Source: Pseudonocardiaceae bacterium YIM PH 21723 (GTDB taxonomy: Bacteria > Actinomycetota > Actinomycetes > Mycobacteriales > Pseudonocardiaceae). Taken from it: a stretch of 64,000 nt of DNA. The notes under the pieces are model-generated. The model was not told the origin of the DNA, made no database searches, and was given only the letters and a program-made list of their open reading frames with translations. Made by a program: the position numbers and the translations under genes. Numbering within the stretch: position 1 is the stretch's first letter; each line of letters starts with the position of its first letter. The stretch spans positions 62,001 to 126,000 of the forward strand of contig QZFT01000017.1 in the NCBI GenBank assembly GCA_003600225.1, written 5' to 3'. Positions 51,733 to 59,488 of the stretch are shown one piece after another.

Positions 51733-51822
51733 AGACCGGCGTGCCCCCACCAGACAGCCCGGCAGGAAAGACGCCCCCACCCACCCATCTCCCCCTCCAA
51801 AGCCATCTTTCGCCGACCACCG
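51733..51822 (-). repeat. Dispersed ~88-bp repeat, copy C (inverted)
   Basis: The complement of this segment matches copies A and B, including GGCTTTGGAGGGGGAGATGG and GGTGGGGGCACGCC. It ends 15 bp before the stop codon of the enolase-like gene. Confidence 0.65.
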
Positions 51823-51836
51823 GACGCACCCCACAA

Positions 51837-52946
51837 TCACCCGGTCAGATCCCCCTCCCGCGCGTTGACCTCCGCGTAGTGCGCCAGCTTGTCCTCGTCC
51901 ACCCGTACCCCGAGCCCCGGGCCGGAAGGCAGCCGCAGGCAGCCGTCGACGAGCTCCAGTGGATCGGCGATGTCGTCGCCGTGCAGGTAGTACATGCTGT
52001 CGATGGCCCGGCTCAGCACCGGTGTACTGGCCACCACCGCCAGGTGCGCGGCGGTGGCGATGCCGAGCTCACCACCGCTGTGCAGGTTCATCCCGAGCCC
52101 GAAGGTCTCGCAGTGCGCCGCCAGTGCCTTGGTCGCCGCGATGCCACCCCACTTGTAGACGTCGCCGTGGATGACGTCGACGGCGCCGAGCCGGATCGCG
52201 GGGGCGAAGTCCTCGAACCGGACCACGCACATGTTGGTGCACAGCGGGATCCGGATCCGGGACCTGACCTGGCTCATCCCCTCCAGGCCCACGCACGGGT
52301 CCTCCAGGTACTCCAGGCCGAGCTCCTCCAGTTCCAGGCCGGCGCGAATCGAATCCGGGACCGACCAGGCCGCGTTGGGGTCCACCCGTAGCTCGACGTC
52401 CGGCAACGCCCGGCGGATCTCCCGGAGGATCTCCACATCCCCCCGGGAGTCGGCGGTGCCCTTGAGTTTGACCGCGGTGAAGCCGCCCTCGGCGACCACC
52501 TTCACCGTGTGCCGGGCCAGCCCCGCCGGGTCGGGGGCATCGGCGCGGGTGATCAACGCGGTGATCGGGACCTCGGTGCGCACCGGGCCGCCGAGCAGGT
52601 TGACCAGGGGCTGCCCGGTGATCCGACCTTGCAGGTCCCAGCAGGCGACGTCCAGGCCGGCGAGGGCCGCGTAGCCGAGGTAGCCGTGGAAGAACGGCAC
52701 CATGTGCTGCCGGCGATGGAACGCCTCCAGGGCGAAGGGGCTGCCACCGAGCAGGTCGGCGCCGAGCCGCCGGGTGAGCTCGGCGACCGGCCGGCCCCAC
52801 ATGGTCTCGCCCCAGCCCTCGTGCCCGTCGTCGGTGCGCAGCCGCACCACGGTCCGGGTCTCCCCCGTCTTGGTCTCGAACGAGCTGGTGAACGGGTTGC
52901 GCAGTGGCACGTTGACCACCCACACCTCGACTTCGGTGATCTTCAC
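51837..52946 (-). CDS. Enolase-superfamily enzyme, glucarate dehydratase-like subgroup
   Basis: A 369-residue mandelate racemase/muconate lactonizing-type barrel. Catalytic and metal residues can be read: KLK (AVKLKG), Asp in RVDPNAAWS, Glu in YLEDPC, a third ligand Asn in LCTNMCV, an Asp in DVIHGD and His in NLHSGGE. The KxK with an Asn ligand and an Asp-His pair is the pattern of glucarate dehydratase relatives that dehydrate or epimerise acid sugars. The GTG start overlaps the creatininase stop (GTGA). Last gene of the operon that brings in an unknown substrate. Confidence 0.82.
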   Translation of the reverse strand: MKITEVEVWVVNVPLRNPFTSSFETKTGETRTVVRLRTDDGHEGWGETMWGRPVAELTRRLGADLLGGSPFALEAFHRRQHMVPFFHGYLGYAALAGLDVACWDLQGRITGQPLVNLLGGPVRTEVPITALITRADAPDPAGLARHTVKVVAEGGFTAVKLKGTADSRGDVEILREIRRALPDVELRVDPNAAWSVPDSIRAGLELEELGLEYLEDPCVGLEGMSQVRSRIRIPLCTNMCVVRFEDFAPAIRLGAVDVIHGDVYKWGGIAATKALAAHCETFGLGMNLHSGGELGIATAAHLAVVASTPVLSRAIDSMYYLHGDDIADPLELVDGCLRLPSGPGLGVRVDEDKLAHYAEVNAREGDLTG

Positions 52947-53761
52947 TGGGCTCCCCCTTCGGTCCCGAAGGTGACGATGTTCGGGGCTCGTTCCTCGCCG
53001 CGAACATCGTCAACTTCGGAGGTCGGCTCCCCATGGCTGTCCCGGGTGGCGTCGTCGAAGGCGCGGATCGCGGTGACCAGGGCGTCGATCCGGGTGGTGA
53101 GCAGGTCCAGGCCCGCCTCGGCGGACGCGTCGGAGGCGTCGTCGGTGGCGCCGCCCGCCCTGGCCCATTCCCCGTGCCGCTCCACGGTCAGCCCCGGATG
53201 CGGCGGCCGGTCGAACAGTGGGGTCACCGCCGGGCGGGGTTCCGGTACGCCCACCAGGTCCGGGTGGGCGGCGAGCATCAGCGAGGTCTCGAACCAGCCC
53301 GCGTGGCCCGGTACCCGGTCGGCGGGTTCGACCAGGGACCAGTAGGAACACGCGCCGAGGGCGACGTCGGCCCGCAAGGCGAACCGCTTCACCGCCAGGC
53401 GCATGATCTCGTCGTTGCCGCCGTGCCCGTTGACGATCAGCACCCGGCGGAATCCGCTCTGCACCAGGGAATCCAGCACGTCGGTGAGCACCTGCAACAG
53501 GGTCTCCGGGGACAGCGAGACCGCGGCGGCGAACAGGTGGTGTGGGCTGTGCCCGAACGGCAGGCACGGTAGCCGCACGATCTCCGGGCTGCCGCCGAGC
53601 TCGCGGACGGCGGCGTCGACGACGGTCTCGGCCAGCAGCGTGTCGGTGCCCATCGGCAGGTGACCCGCGTGCTGCTCCTGGGATCCGATGGGCAGCAACG
53701 CGATCCCACCCTCGGCGGCGGCCCGCACCTGGCGCCAGGTCATCCGGTCAAGATCGGCCAT
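52943..53761 (-). CDS. Creatininase-family amidohydrolase with a repeat-derived C-terminal tail
   Basis: A 272-residue creatininase-fold enzyme. Metal ligands are visible as Glu29 and His31 (GSQEQHAGHLPMGTD) and Asp40, with a second cluster at VNGHGGND. These enzymes hydrolyse amide or lactam bonds such as in creatinine or formamidopyrimidines. The ATG at 53761 has AGGAGG and lies inside the permease gene's end. The last 25 or so residues, including DVRGEERAPN, are encoded by a copy of the long stem-loop family, so the original stop has apparently been lost. Coupled to the enolase-like gene by a GTGA overlap. Confidence 0.85.
   Translation of the reverse strand: MADLDRMTWRQVRAAAEGGIALLPIGSQEQHAGHLPMGTDTLLAETVVDAAVRELGGSPEIVRLPCLPFGHSPHHLFAAAVSLSPETLLQVLTDVLDSLVQSGFRRVLIVNGHGGNDEIMRLAVKRFALRADVALGACSYWSLVEPADRVPGHAGWFETSLMLAAHPDLVGVPEPRPAVTPLFDRPPHPGLTVERHGEWARAGGATDDASDASAEAGLDLLTTRIDALVTAIRAFDDATRDSHGEPTSEVDDVRGEERAPNIVTFGTEGGAQ
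52965..53019 (-). repeat. Long stem-loop family, copy 7, inside the creatininase coding sequence
   Basis: Arms CCGAAGGTGACGATGTTCG and CGAACATCGTCAACTTCGG with one mismatch and the conserved loop in the standard orientation. Unlike other copies it is translated, 19 bp before the start of the next gene in the same operon. Confidence 0.7.
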
Positions 53762-54551
53762 CTGTCCTCCTGGGGTCGGTGACATCGCGCAAAGCGTCGC
53801 CGAGCACGTTCACCGCGAGCACGGTGATCGCCAGTGCCAGGCCGGGGAACACGGCGACCCACCAGGCCGTGCCGAGGTAGAGCTGACCGTCGGCAAGCAT
53901 CGAACCCCAGGTCACGGTCTGTTTCGGCACGCCGATGCCCAGGTAGCTCAGCGAGGCCTCGGCGACGATCGCAGTGCCCACATGCAGCGTGCCGATGGTG
54001 GCCAGCGGCGCCATCACGTTCGGCAGCAGGTGCCGGCGCATGATGGCCGGGCCGGATGCGCCGATCGCGATGGCGGCGAGCACGAATCCCCTGGTGCGCA
54101 GCGACAACACCTCGGATCGCACCACGCGCGCGTAGGACACCCAGCCGGTGAAGCCCAGCACCAGGATCACCAGCCACAGCCCGGAGCCCACGAAGCCGAT
54201 CACCGCCAGGGACAGCAGCAGCGCCGGGAACGCGAGCTGAATATCGGCCAGCCGCATCAGGATCCGGTCCACCCAGCCGCCGAGGAAACCGGCGACGATG
54301 CCCGCGATGCCACCGATCACGCCGGCCAGCACGGCGGCGCTGACCCCGACCAGCAGCGAGATCCGGGTGCCGTAGATGAGCCGGGACAGCACATCCCGGC
54401 CCAGCTGATCGGTGCCCAGCGGATGCCCGGCGCCGGGCGGCTGTAACCGGGTGAGCAGATTCTGCAGATTCGGCTCGTGGGGTGCGATCAGTGGTGCGCA
54501 GAGGGCGGCCAGCACCAGCAGGATCAGGGTCACCAGCGCGGCGCGGCTCAT
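53748..54551 (-). CDS. Peptide-type ABC transporter permease (DppC-like)
   Basis: A 267-residue permease with about six helices and the family segments HPLGTDQLGRDVLSRLIYG near the start and the EAA loop ASGPAIMRRHLLPNVMAPL. It pairs with the DppB-like product to form the channel of a dipeptide/oligopeptide or nickel importer. The ATG at 54551 overlaps the upstream stop (ATGA). The end overlaps the creatininase start by 14 bp. No ATPase gene follows. Confidence 0.9.
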   Translation of the reverse strand: MSRAALVTLILLVLAALCAPLIAPHEPNLQNLLTRLQPPGAGHPLGTDQLGRDVLSRLIYGTRISLLVGVSAAVLAGVIGGIAGIVAGFLGGWVDRILMRLADIQLAFPALLLSLAVIGFVGSGLWLVILVLGFTGWVSYARVVRSEVLSLRTRGFVLAAIAIGASGPAIMRRHLLPNVMAPLATIGTLHVGTAIVAEASLSYLGIGVPKQTVTWGSMLADGQLYLGTAWWVAVFPGLALAITVLAVNVLGDALRDVTDPRRTDGRS

Positions 54552-55465
54552 GTGAGACGCACCCTCGGGTCGAGGACCGTGTAGGACAGGTCCACCAGCA
54601 GATTCACCAGGACGAAGATCGCGGCGAAGAACAACACGGTGCCCTGGACCAGCGGAAAGTCGCGGTTCTGGATGGCCTCCACGGTGAGCCGGCCGATGCC
54701 GGGCCAGGAGAACACCTGCTCGGTCAGGATCGCGCCGCCGAGCAGGCTGCCGATCTCCAGACCGACGACGGTGACCACCGGCAGCGCGGCGTTGCGCAGC
54801 GCGTGCACGCCGACGACCGTGCGGGTGCGCAGGCCCTTCGCCGTGGCGGTGCGGATGTAGTCCGAGCCGAGCACGTCGATCAGTGAGGAGCGGAGCAGCC
54901 GGGCGACCACGGCGACCGAGTACAGCGCGAGGGTGACGGCGGGCAGTACGAGGTGATCGAGTCCGCCGTAGCCGGAGGCGGGCAGCCATTGCAGGCGCAC
55001 GGCGAACACCAGGATCAGCAGGATGCCGATCCAGAAGACCGGCGTGGACTGTCCGATGAGGACGGCGCCCATCACCCCGGAGTCGCCCGCGCGGCCCCGG
55101 TGCAGCGCGGCGAACGTGCCCGCCGGGACGGCGATCAACAGGGTCAGCGCCAGTGCGGCGGCGGCGAGTTCGGCGGTGGCGGGCACCCTGGCCAGCAGCA
55201 CCTCGGCGACCGGCTGGCCGTAGACCAGCGAGTCGCCGAACCGCAGCCGGGGCAACCCGGCCAGGTAGTCGAGGTACTGCGTCCACAGTGGCCGGTCCAG
55301 GCCGAGGCTCGCCCGCAGCGTGGTCTCCTGCTGCGCGGTGGCGTCCGGCGGGAGCATCAGCTTCACCGGATCCCCGGACAGCCGGACCAGCACGAAGGCC
55401 ACGGTCGCCACGCAGAACAACACCACGATCGCACTGAGGATCCGCCGGATGATCGTCGGGATCAT
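54548..55465 (-). CDS. Peptide-type ABC transporter permease (DppB-like)
   Basis: A 305-residue permease with the DppB N-terminal pattern (RILSAIVVLFCVATVAFVLVRLSGDPV) and the EAA loop GLRTRTVVGVHALRNAALPV. It overlaps both neighbours by ATGA junctions (binding protein upstream, DppC-like downstream), so the importer genes are translated together. Confidence 0.92.
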   Translation of the reverse strand: MIPTIIRRILSAIVVLFCVATVAFVLVRLSGDPVKLMLPPDATAQQETTLRASLGLDRPLWTQYLDYLAGLPRLRFGDSLVYGQPVAEVLLARVPATAELAAAALALTLLIAVPAGTFAALHRGRAGDSGVMGAVLIGQSTPVFWIGILLILVFAVRLQWLPASGYGGLDHLVLPAVTLALYSVAVVARLLRSSLIDVLGSDYIRTATAKGLRTRTVVGVHALRNAALPVVTVVGLEIGSLLGGAILTEQVFSWPGIGRLTVEAIQNRDFPLVQGTVLFFAAIFVLVNLLVDLSYTVLDPRVRLT

Positions 55466-56967
55466 GCGGTCACCGTGGCCGAGTGCATGCGCAGCACGCC
55501 CGCCGCATTGGGTTGCCAGTGGGCGCGGTCGCCCATCGCATAGATGCTGTCCGACTGGAACAGGAACACGAACGGCGCCTGATCCTTGAGCAGCCGCTGC
55601 AGCTCGGTGAACGCCCGCTGCCGGTCCTCCGGCGCGATGCCGAGCTCCTCCGCGTCGATCAGCCGGTCCGCCTCGGGACTGTTCCAGCGGCTCTGCCTGC
55701 GGTCGTGCCGCACGTTCGACTGCACCAGACTCTGCCCGTCCAGGGTCCAGCCGGTCGACTTGGCCAGGTACATCGGACCGAGCGCGCGCCGGTTGTCCGA
55801 GGTGAGCCGGGCGGTGTAGGTGCCGATGTCCAGCAGCCGCACGGCCGCCCGCACCCCCGCCCTGGCCAGCAGCCCGGAGATCGCCTCGGCGAGCAGAGCG
55901 GAATCGGTGCGCGCGGTGAGGGTGGTGTCGAACCCGTTCGGATAGCCGGCCTCGGTCAGCAACCGCTTCGCCAGATCCAGGTCCCGGGTGTACGGGGTGA
56001 TCGCCGGGTCGTGGCCGAAGGACTCGCGGGGAATCAGCGTGGCCAGTTCGCGGGCCTTGCCGTCCATCACGGCTTTGATCAGCAAGGGTACGTCGACCGC
56101 GTGGTTGAGGGCCCGCCGCACCCGGACGTCGGACAGCGGTCCGTCGGTGGTGTCCAGCGAGACGTACGAGGTCGGGACCGCGGGATAGTTCCGGATGGAC
56201 ACGCCCCGGTAGCCGGTGATCTGCAGGGCGGAGTCCGGGCTGAGCTCGGTGACCATGTCCACCTCGTCGCTCTGCAACGCGGCGAGCGCGGAGGAGGTGT
56301 TGGGCATCGGCATGAACTCCAGGTCCCGATAACCGGCCGGCCCGGCCCAGTAGCCGGGGTTGGCCCGCAGCCGCAGCCGCCGGTCCCGCTGGAAGTCGAC
56401 GAAGGTGAACGGCCCGGTGCCGACGGGGTGGCGGGCGAACCCGGCGTCCCCGGCGACGGCCAGGTAGCCGGGCGGCACGACGACCCCGCCGAACAGGGAC
56501 ACCTTCGCCGGGATGATCGGATCGGGCTTGCTGGTCCGCAGCTCCACGGTCAGCTCGTCGAGGGGGACGGCCGCGCTGACGTTGCGCAGCTCGACGATGG
56601 GCGACTTGGTCGCCGGGTTGAGTAGCCGGTTGACGCTGAACGCCACGGCGACCGCGTCGCAGGCCTCGCCGTTGTGGAACCGGACCCCGGGCCGGAGCCG
56701 GAACCGCCAGGTGTACGGATCCGGGGCCTCCCAGGAGAGGGCCAGGCCGGGCGCGAGCCGGTTGTCGGGGCCGCGGGTGGTGAGCGTGTCGAACACGTTG
56801 ATCAACGCGTTCATCGACGGCATGTCACTGATCTTGTGCGGATCCAGCGTCCTGGGGTCGGCGGGCTGGGCGATCCGCAGCACGGTGCCCGCGCCGGGAC
56901 CCGTGGCGCAACCGGACAGCAGGGAGAGGAGACCGAGGCCGAGCAGCGCGCGACGGTTCACGGACAC
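55462..56967 (-). CDS. Family 5 (dipeptide-type) extracellular solute-binding lipoprotein
   Basis: A 501-residue binding protein of the DppA/OppA class. The signal NRRALLGLGLLSLLSGC has a lipobox with Cys20 and twin arginines, so it is a lipoprotein possibly exported by Tat. Family 5 markers are RTLDPHKISD, WRFRLRPGVRFHNGEACDA and the PVGTGPFTF segment. Ligands of this class include peptides, nickel chelates and sugars. It starts the five-gene operon that leads to the creatininase and enolase-like enzymes, which suggests an amide- or acid-sugar-containing substrate. Confidence 0.9.
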   Translation of the reverse strand: MSVNRRALLGLGLLSLLSGCATGPGAGTVLRIAQPADPRTLDPHKISDMPSMNALINVFDTLTTRGPDNRLAPGLALSWEAPDPYTWRFRLRPGVRFHNGEACDAVAVAFSVNRLLNPATKSPIVELRNVSAAVPLDELTVELRTSKPDPIIPAKVSLFGGVVVPPGYLAVAGDAGFARHPVGTGPFTFVDFQRDRRLRLRANPGYWAGPAGYRDLEFMPMPNTSSALAALQSDEVDMVTELSPDSALQITGYRGVSIRNYPAVPTSYVSLDTTDGPLSDVRVRRALNHAVDVPLLIKAVMDGKARELATLIPRESFGHDPAITPYTRDLDLAKRLLTEAGYPNGFDTTLTARTDSALLAEAISGLLARAGVRAAVRLLDIGTYTARLTSDNRRALGPMYLAKSTGWTLDGQSLVQSNVRHDRRQSRWNSPEADRLIDAEELGIAPEDRQRAFTELQRLLKDQAPFVFLFQSDSIYAMGDRAHWQPNAAGVLRMHSATVTA

Positions 56968-57002
56968 CCCCTGTCGTCCAGATCACACTAAGCTAGGTCG
57001 GC

Positions 57003-58040
57003 GTGGAATCCGTTGTCAACGCCGCCGAGCTGTTCTCCGCCGTCGCCTGGTCCACCGGTACCCCGGCCGGCCCAGTGAGCCGTGGATTGCTGGGCACCCG
57101 GAGCTGGGACGGCCCGCCGCTCACCGAGGACTCGCTGTTCGACCTGGCCTCGGTCACCAAGCCGATCGTCGCCATCGCGGTGCTGTCCCTGGTGGATCGC
57201 GGCGTGCTCGGACTGGACGATCCGATCGACCGCTACCTGCCCGGGCGGTCGGCGGAGATCACCATCCGGCAGCTGCTGAACCACACCTCCGGCCTGCCCG
57301 GCAGCACCCCGCTCTACCGCGATCACCCGACCCGCGAGTCACTCCTGGCCGCGATCGGCCCGGTGAAGGCCCCGCCGGGCACCGTCGTGGAGTACTCCTC
57401 GCAGGGGTTCATCCTGCTCGGGCTGATCGCGTCGGCCGCCACCGGATCACCGCTCGACCACCTCGTAGCGGACCTGGTCACCCGGCCGCTGGGCATGACC
57501 AGCACGCGGTTCGGCCCGGTGACGGGCGCCGTGGCCACCGAGGACTGCCCGTGGCGCGGCAGGGTGGTCTGCGGCGAGGTGCACGACGAGAACGCGGTGG
57601 TGCTCGGTGGTATCTGCGGGCACGCCGGGCTGTTCAGCACCCTCGCCGACATGGAGACCCTCGGCCGGTCACTGACCGCCGGGCTGTTCCCCTTCCCGGG
57701 GATGCGCACCTGTCAGACCGAGGGGCTGAACCTGCGCCGGACGCTGGGCTGGCAGCTGGACACCCCGGGCCTCTCCCCCATCGCCTACGGGCACACCGGA
57801 TTCACCGGAACCAGCCTGTGGATCGACGGCGACCGGTACCACGTGCTGCTCACCAACCGGGTGCACCCGAGCCGGCACAGCGACGACATCGTCCGCATTC
57901 GGCGGGAGTTCCATTCCGCTGTAAGTGACCTTGCGGAGCACCCATTCGACCGGCCCCATCCGGAAACGTCGCAGGTAGAGCGAGCTCAGGACAAGCTGGA
58001 CCAGGTAAATGGCGATCACGATGGGCACCACGGCCGGTAG
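57003..58040 (+). CDS. Serine hydrolase, beta-lactamase/D-alanyl-D-alanine carboxypeptidase family
   Basis: A 345-residue penicillin-binding-like hydrolase without signal peptide. Motifs: SVTK (catalytic Ser and Lys, about 50-53), YSSQ in place of YxN, and GHTGFTG as the KTG-like strand. The conserved fold ends around residue 308 (ITRVHPS-like NRVHPS then RREFHSAV), after which about 38 residues are read through the antisense of the DUF418 gene. A single-base shift after HSA would meet a TAA at once. The GTG start lies 35 bp from the divergent binding-protein gene, with TAGGT just before it, suggesting a leaderless transcript. Confidence 0.8.
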   Translation: MESVVNAAELFSAVAWSTGTPAGPVSRGLLGTRSWDGPPLTEDSLFDLASVTKPIVAIAVLSLVDRGVLGLDDPIDRYLPGRSAEITIRQLLNHTSGLPGSTPLYRDHPTRESLLAAIGPVKAPPGTVVEYSSQGFILLGLIASAATGSPLDHLVADLVTRPLGMTSTRFGPVTGAVATEDCPWRGRVVCGEVHDENAVVLGGICGHAGLFSTLADMETLGRSLTAGLFPFPGMRTCQTEGLNLRRTLGWQLDTPGLSPIAYGHTGFTGTSLWIDGDRYHVLLTNRVHPSRHSDDIVRIRREFHSAVSDLAEHPFDRPHPETSQVERAQDKLDQVNGDHDGHHGR

Positions 58041-59063
58041 CGGCAGCCTGCCCACCAGCCCGAAGCCATACCCGGTGAACAGGAACGCGCAGATCAGCGA
58101 CTGGCTCAGGTAGCCGGTCAACGCCAGGCGCCCCACGCGGCCGACCGGCGCCAGCAGCACGGCGCCCCATCGGGTCCGCCACACCAGCACCAGACAGGCG
58201 ACATAGGCGACGGTCAGCAGCGGCGCGGTGAGCTCGTTGATCCCCAGGATGAGCACCGAGCGGGCGGAACCGGTCACGCCCTCGGCGGTCAGCCCGAACA
58301 GGATGGCGGGCGGCAGACCGAACAGCAGTCCCAGCCTGAGCACCCGGCGCAGCGCGACAACGGACAGTCGATCCGGGTGATCCAGCAGCCGGAGCCTGCC
58401 CGCGACCATCCCCAGCAGGAACATCGCCAGCACGATGGGCCAGGTCCTGGACACCTGGAATTCCAGGGTTTCCACGTAACCTTCAGCCCGCCAGGTGATG
58501 ATCTGGCCGACGGTCCCCCGGTACGCGTTCCAGGCCGATTCGTGGTCAACGGGTATGACCGCCGGCTGTAGCGTGCGCAGCCAGGTCAGCACGCCGAAGA
58601 TCACCGCCAGCAACAGCAGGAGACCCATGGCCAGCCGGATCGCCGCGCGCGGCGAGAGGTTGCGGCAGGCCAGCAGGACGAGCCCGACGACTCCGTAGGT
58701 GGTCAGGATGTCGGCGTTGAACAGCAGCACGCCGTGCGCGGCGCCGAGCACGACGAGCATCAGCAGCCGTCTGGTCCAGGGCCGGACGATCGAGACACCC
58801 CGTGCACCGGCCCGCCGCATCGCGACCGCGAAGCCGTAGCCGAACAGCAGCGAGAACAGCACGTAGAACTTGCCCTGGAAGAACGTCCCGATGCCGAACG
58901 CGGTGATCTCCCCGAGCCGGTCGAACGCGAAGGCCACCGGCCGGTCGCCGAACGCGAACCAGCTGATGTTGACCATCAGGATGCCGAACAGGGCGAACCC
59001 ACGCAGCACGTCCAGGATCGCGATTCGCGCTTCCGGCCGCACCGGCCCCAGCTGTTCCGACAC
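57669..59063 (-). CDS. DUF418 family membrane protein with an unusual C-terminal extension
   Basis: A 464-residue polytopic protein. The DUF418 N-terminal pattern is clear (ILDVLRGFALFGILMVNISWF), and the C-terminal DUF418 end lies in RRFRMGPVEWVLRKVTY. Beyond that point, about 80 residues are translated from the opposite strand of the beta-lactamase-like gene and have no membrane character. Function is unknown; related proteins are often transport-associated. The GTG at 59063 has GGAGG 6 bp before it and is chosen over an ATG at 59093. A large palindrome covers its promoter. Confidence 0.78.
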   Translation of the reverse strand: MSEQLGPVRPEARIAILDVLRGFALFGILMVNISWFAFGDRPVAFAFDRLGEITAFGIGTFFQGKFYVLFSLLFGYGFAVAMRRAGARGVSIVRPWTRRLLMLVVLGAAHGVLLFNADILTTYGVVGLVLLACRNLSPRAAIRLAMGLLLLLAVIFGVLTWLRTLQPAVIPVDHESAWNAYRGTVGQIITWRAEGYVETLEFQVSRTWPIVLAMFLLGMVAGRLRLLDHPDRLSVVALRRVLRLGLLFGLPPAILFGLTAEGVTGSARSVLILGINELTAPLLTVAYVACLVLVWRTRWGAVLLAPVGRVGRLALTGYLSQSLICAFLFTGYGFGLVGRLPLPAVVPIVIAIYLVQLVLSSLYLRRFRMGPVEWVLRKVTYSGMELPPNADDVVAVPARVHPVGEQHVVPVAVDPQAGSGESGVPVGDGGEARGVQLPAQRPAQVQPLGLTGAHPREGEQPGGQ

Positions 59064-59067
59064 CGCA

Positions 59068-59139
59068 TACCTCCGCGAGAATAGGACACGCACCGCGACC
59101 GATCGTCACACAGCGTGTCCTATATTCATCGCGGAGGTA
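59068..59139. promoter_or_regulatory. Two-part palindrome over the DUF418 promoter
   Basis: TACCTCCGCG (59068-59077) pairs with 59130-59139 and ATAGGACACGC (59081-59091) with GCGTGTCCTAT (59113-59123). The inner repeat looks like regulator half-sites (AGGACAC type) near the promoter; the outer one includes the ribosome-binding sequence. Bound regulator or an RNA hairpin could control DUF418 expression. Confidence 0.5.
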
Positions 59140-59143
59140 ACTC

Positions 59144-59162
59144 CCTGAAAGTGGCTTTCAGG
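59144..59162 (-). terminator. Short hairpin at the end of the toxin module
   Basis: CCTGAAAG TGG CTTTCAGG, an 8-bp stem with 3-nt loop, 9 bp past the stop codon of the last small gene of the toxin module (59171). Probably its terminator; it resembles the GTGGCTTTC-type arms of the element at 21338. Confidence 0.6.
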
Positions 59163-59170
59163 CGGTCGGC

Positions 59171-59488
59171 TCAGGCGAAGACCTCGGCGAGGAAGTCCTC
59201 GGTGGCCGGCTGGTAGCGCAGCAGCTGGTCGGGGTCTTCGACACCGGGGCGGCTGAGGTGCGCGCGCTCGCTGGTCTCGGTTCCCGGCACCACGTACACC
59301 ACGTTGTTGCCGTCCAGCAGCGCGTCCGGGTAGTCCAGCGGGACCTCGTCGGTGAGGCCGGGGGTGACGACGTTGGGGTCACCCGCGACCTTCTCCAGCG
59401 TGGTCTCGACCATGTCCTGGTGATAGTAGGCGGCGCGCAGCCACGAGTACTGCTGGGCGGCCTCGAATTGACGTTCGCTGATGCTCAC
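59171..59488 (-). CDS. Small hypothetical protein of the T7SS toxin module
   Basis: A 105-residue acidic protein, no recognised family. It is mostly helical at the N-terminus (ERQFEAAQQYSWLRAAYYHQ) with two beta-strands after the middle (NNVVYVVPG). The GTG start overlaps the stop of the preceding gene (GTGA), so they are translated together. Being last in the toxin module, it may be an extra immunity protein or chaperone. Confidence 0.6.
   Translation of the reverse strand: MSISERQFEAAQQYSWLRAAYYHQDMVETTLEKVAGDPNVVTPGLTDEVPLDYPDALLDGNNVVYVVPGTETSERAHLSRPGVEDPDQLLRYQPATEDFLAEVFA

Larger units (their letters stand above)
51091..51836. other. Intergenic stretch of 746 bp: a nest of nested repeats
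   Basis: Between the carboxylase start and the enolase-like stop there is no supported gene. The first part (51091-51340) is the carboxylase promoter region. Then come repeat copy B (51347-51435), a perfect 23-bp inverted repeat (51507-51560), a near-perfect 26-bp inverted repeat (51635-51693) and repeat copy C in the opposite orientation (51733-51822). Open frames across it come from repeat DNA and lack family resemblance. Confidence 0.65.

Noticed and set aside
51107-51829. A 240-codon minus-strand frame between the carboxylase and enolase-like genes
   Set aside because: It runs through inverted repeats and both repeat copies; no recognised domain, codon use unlike the neighbours.
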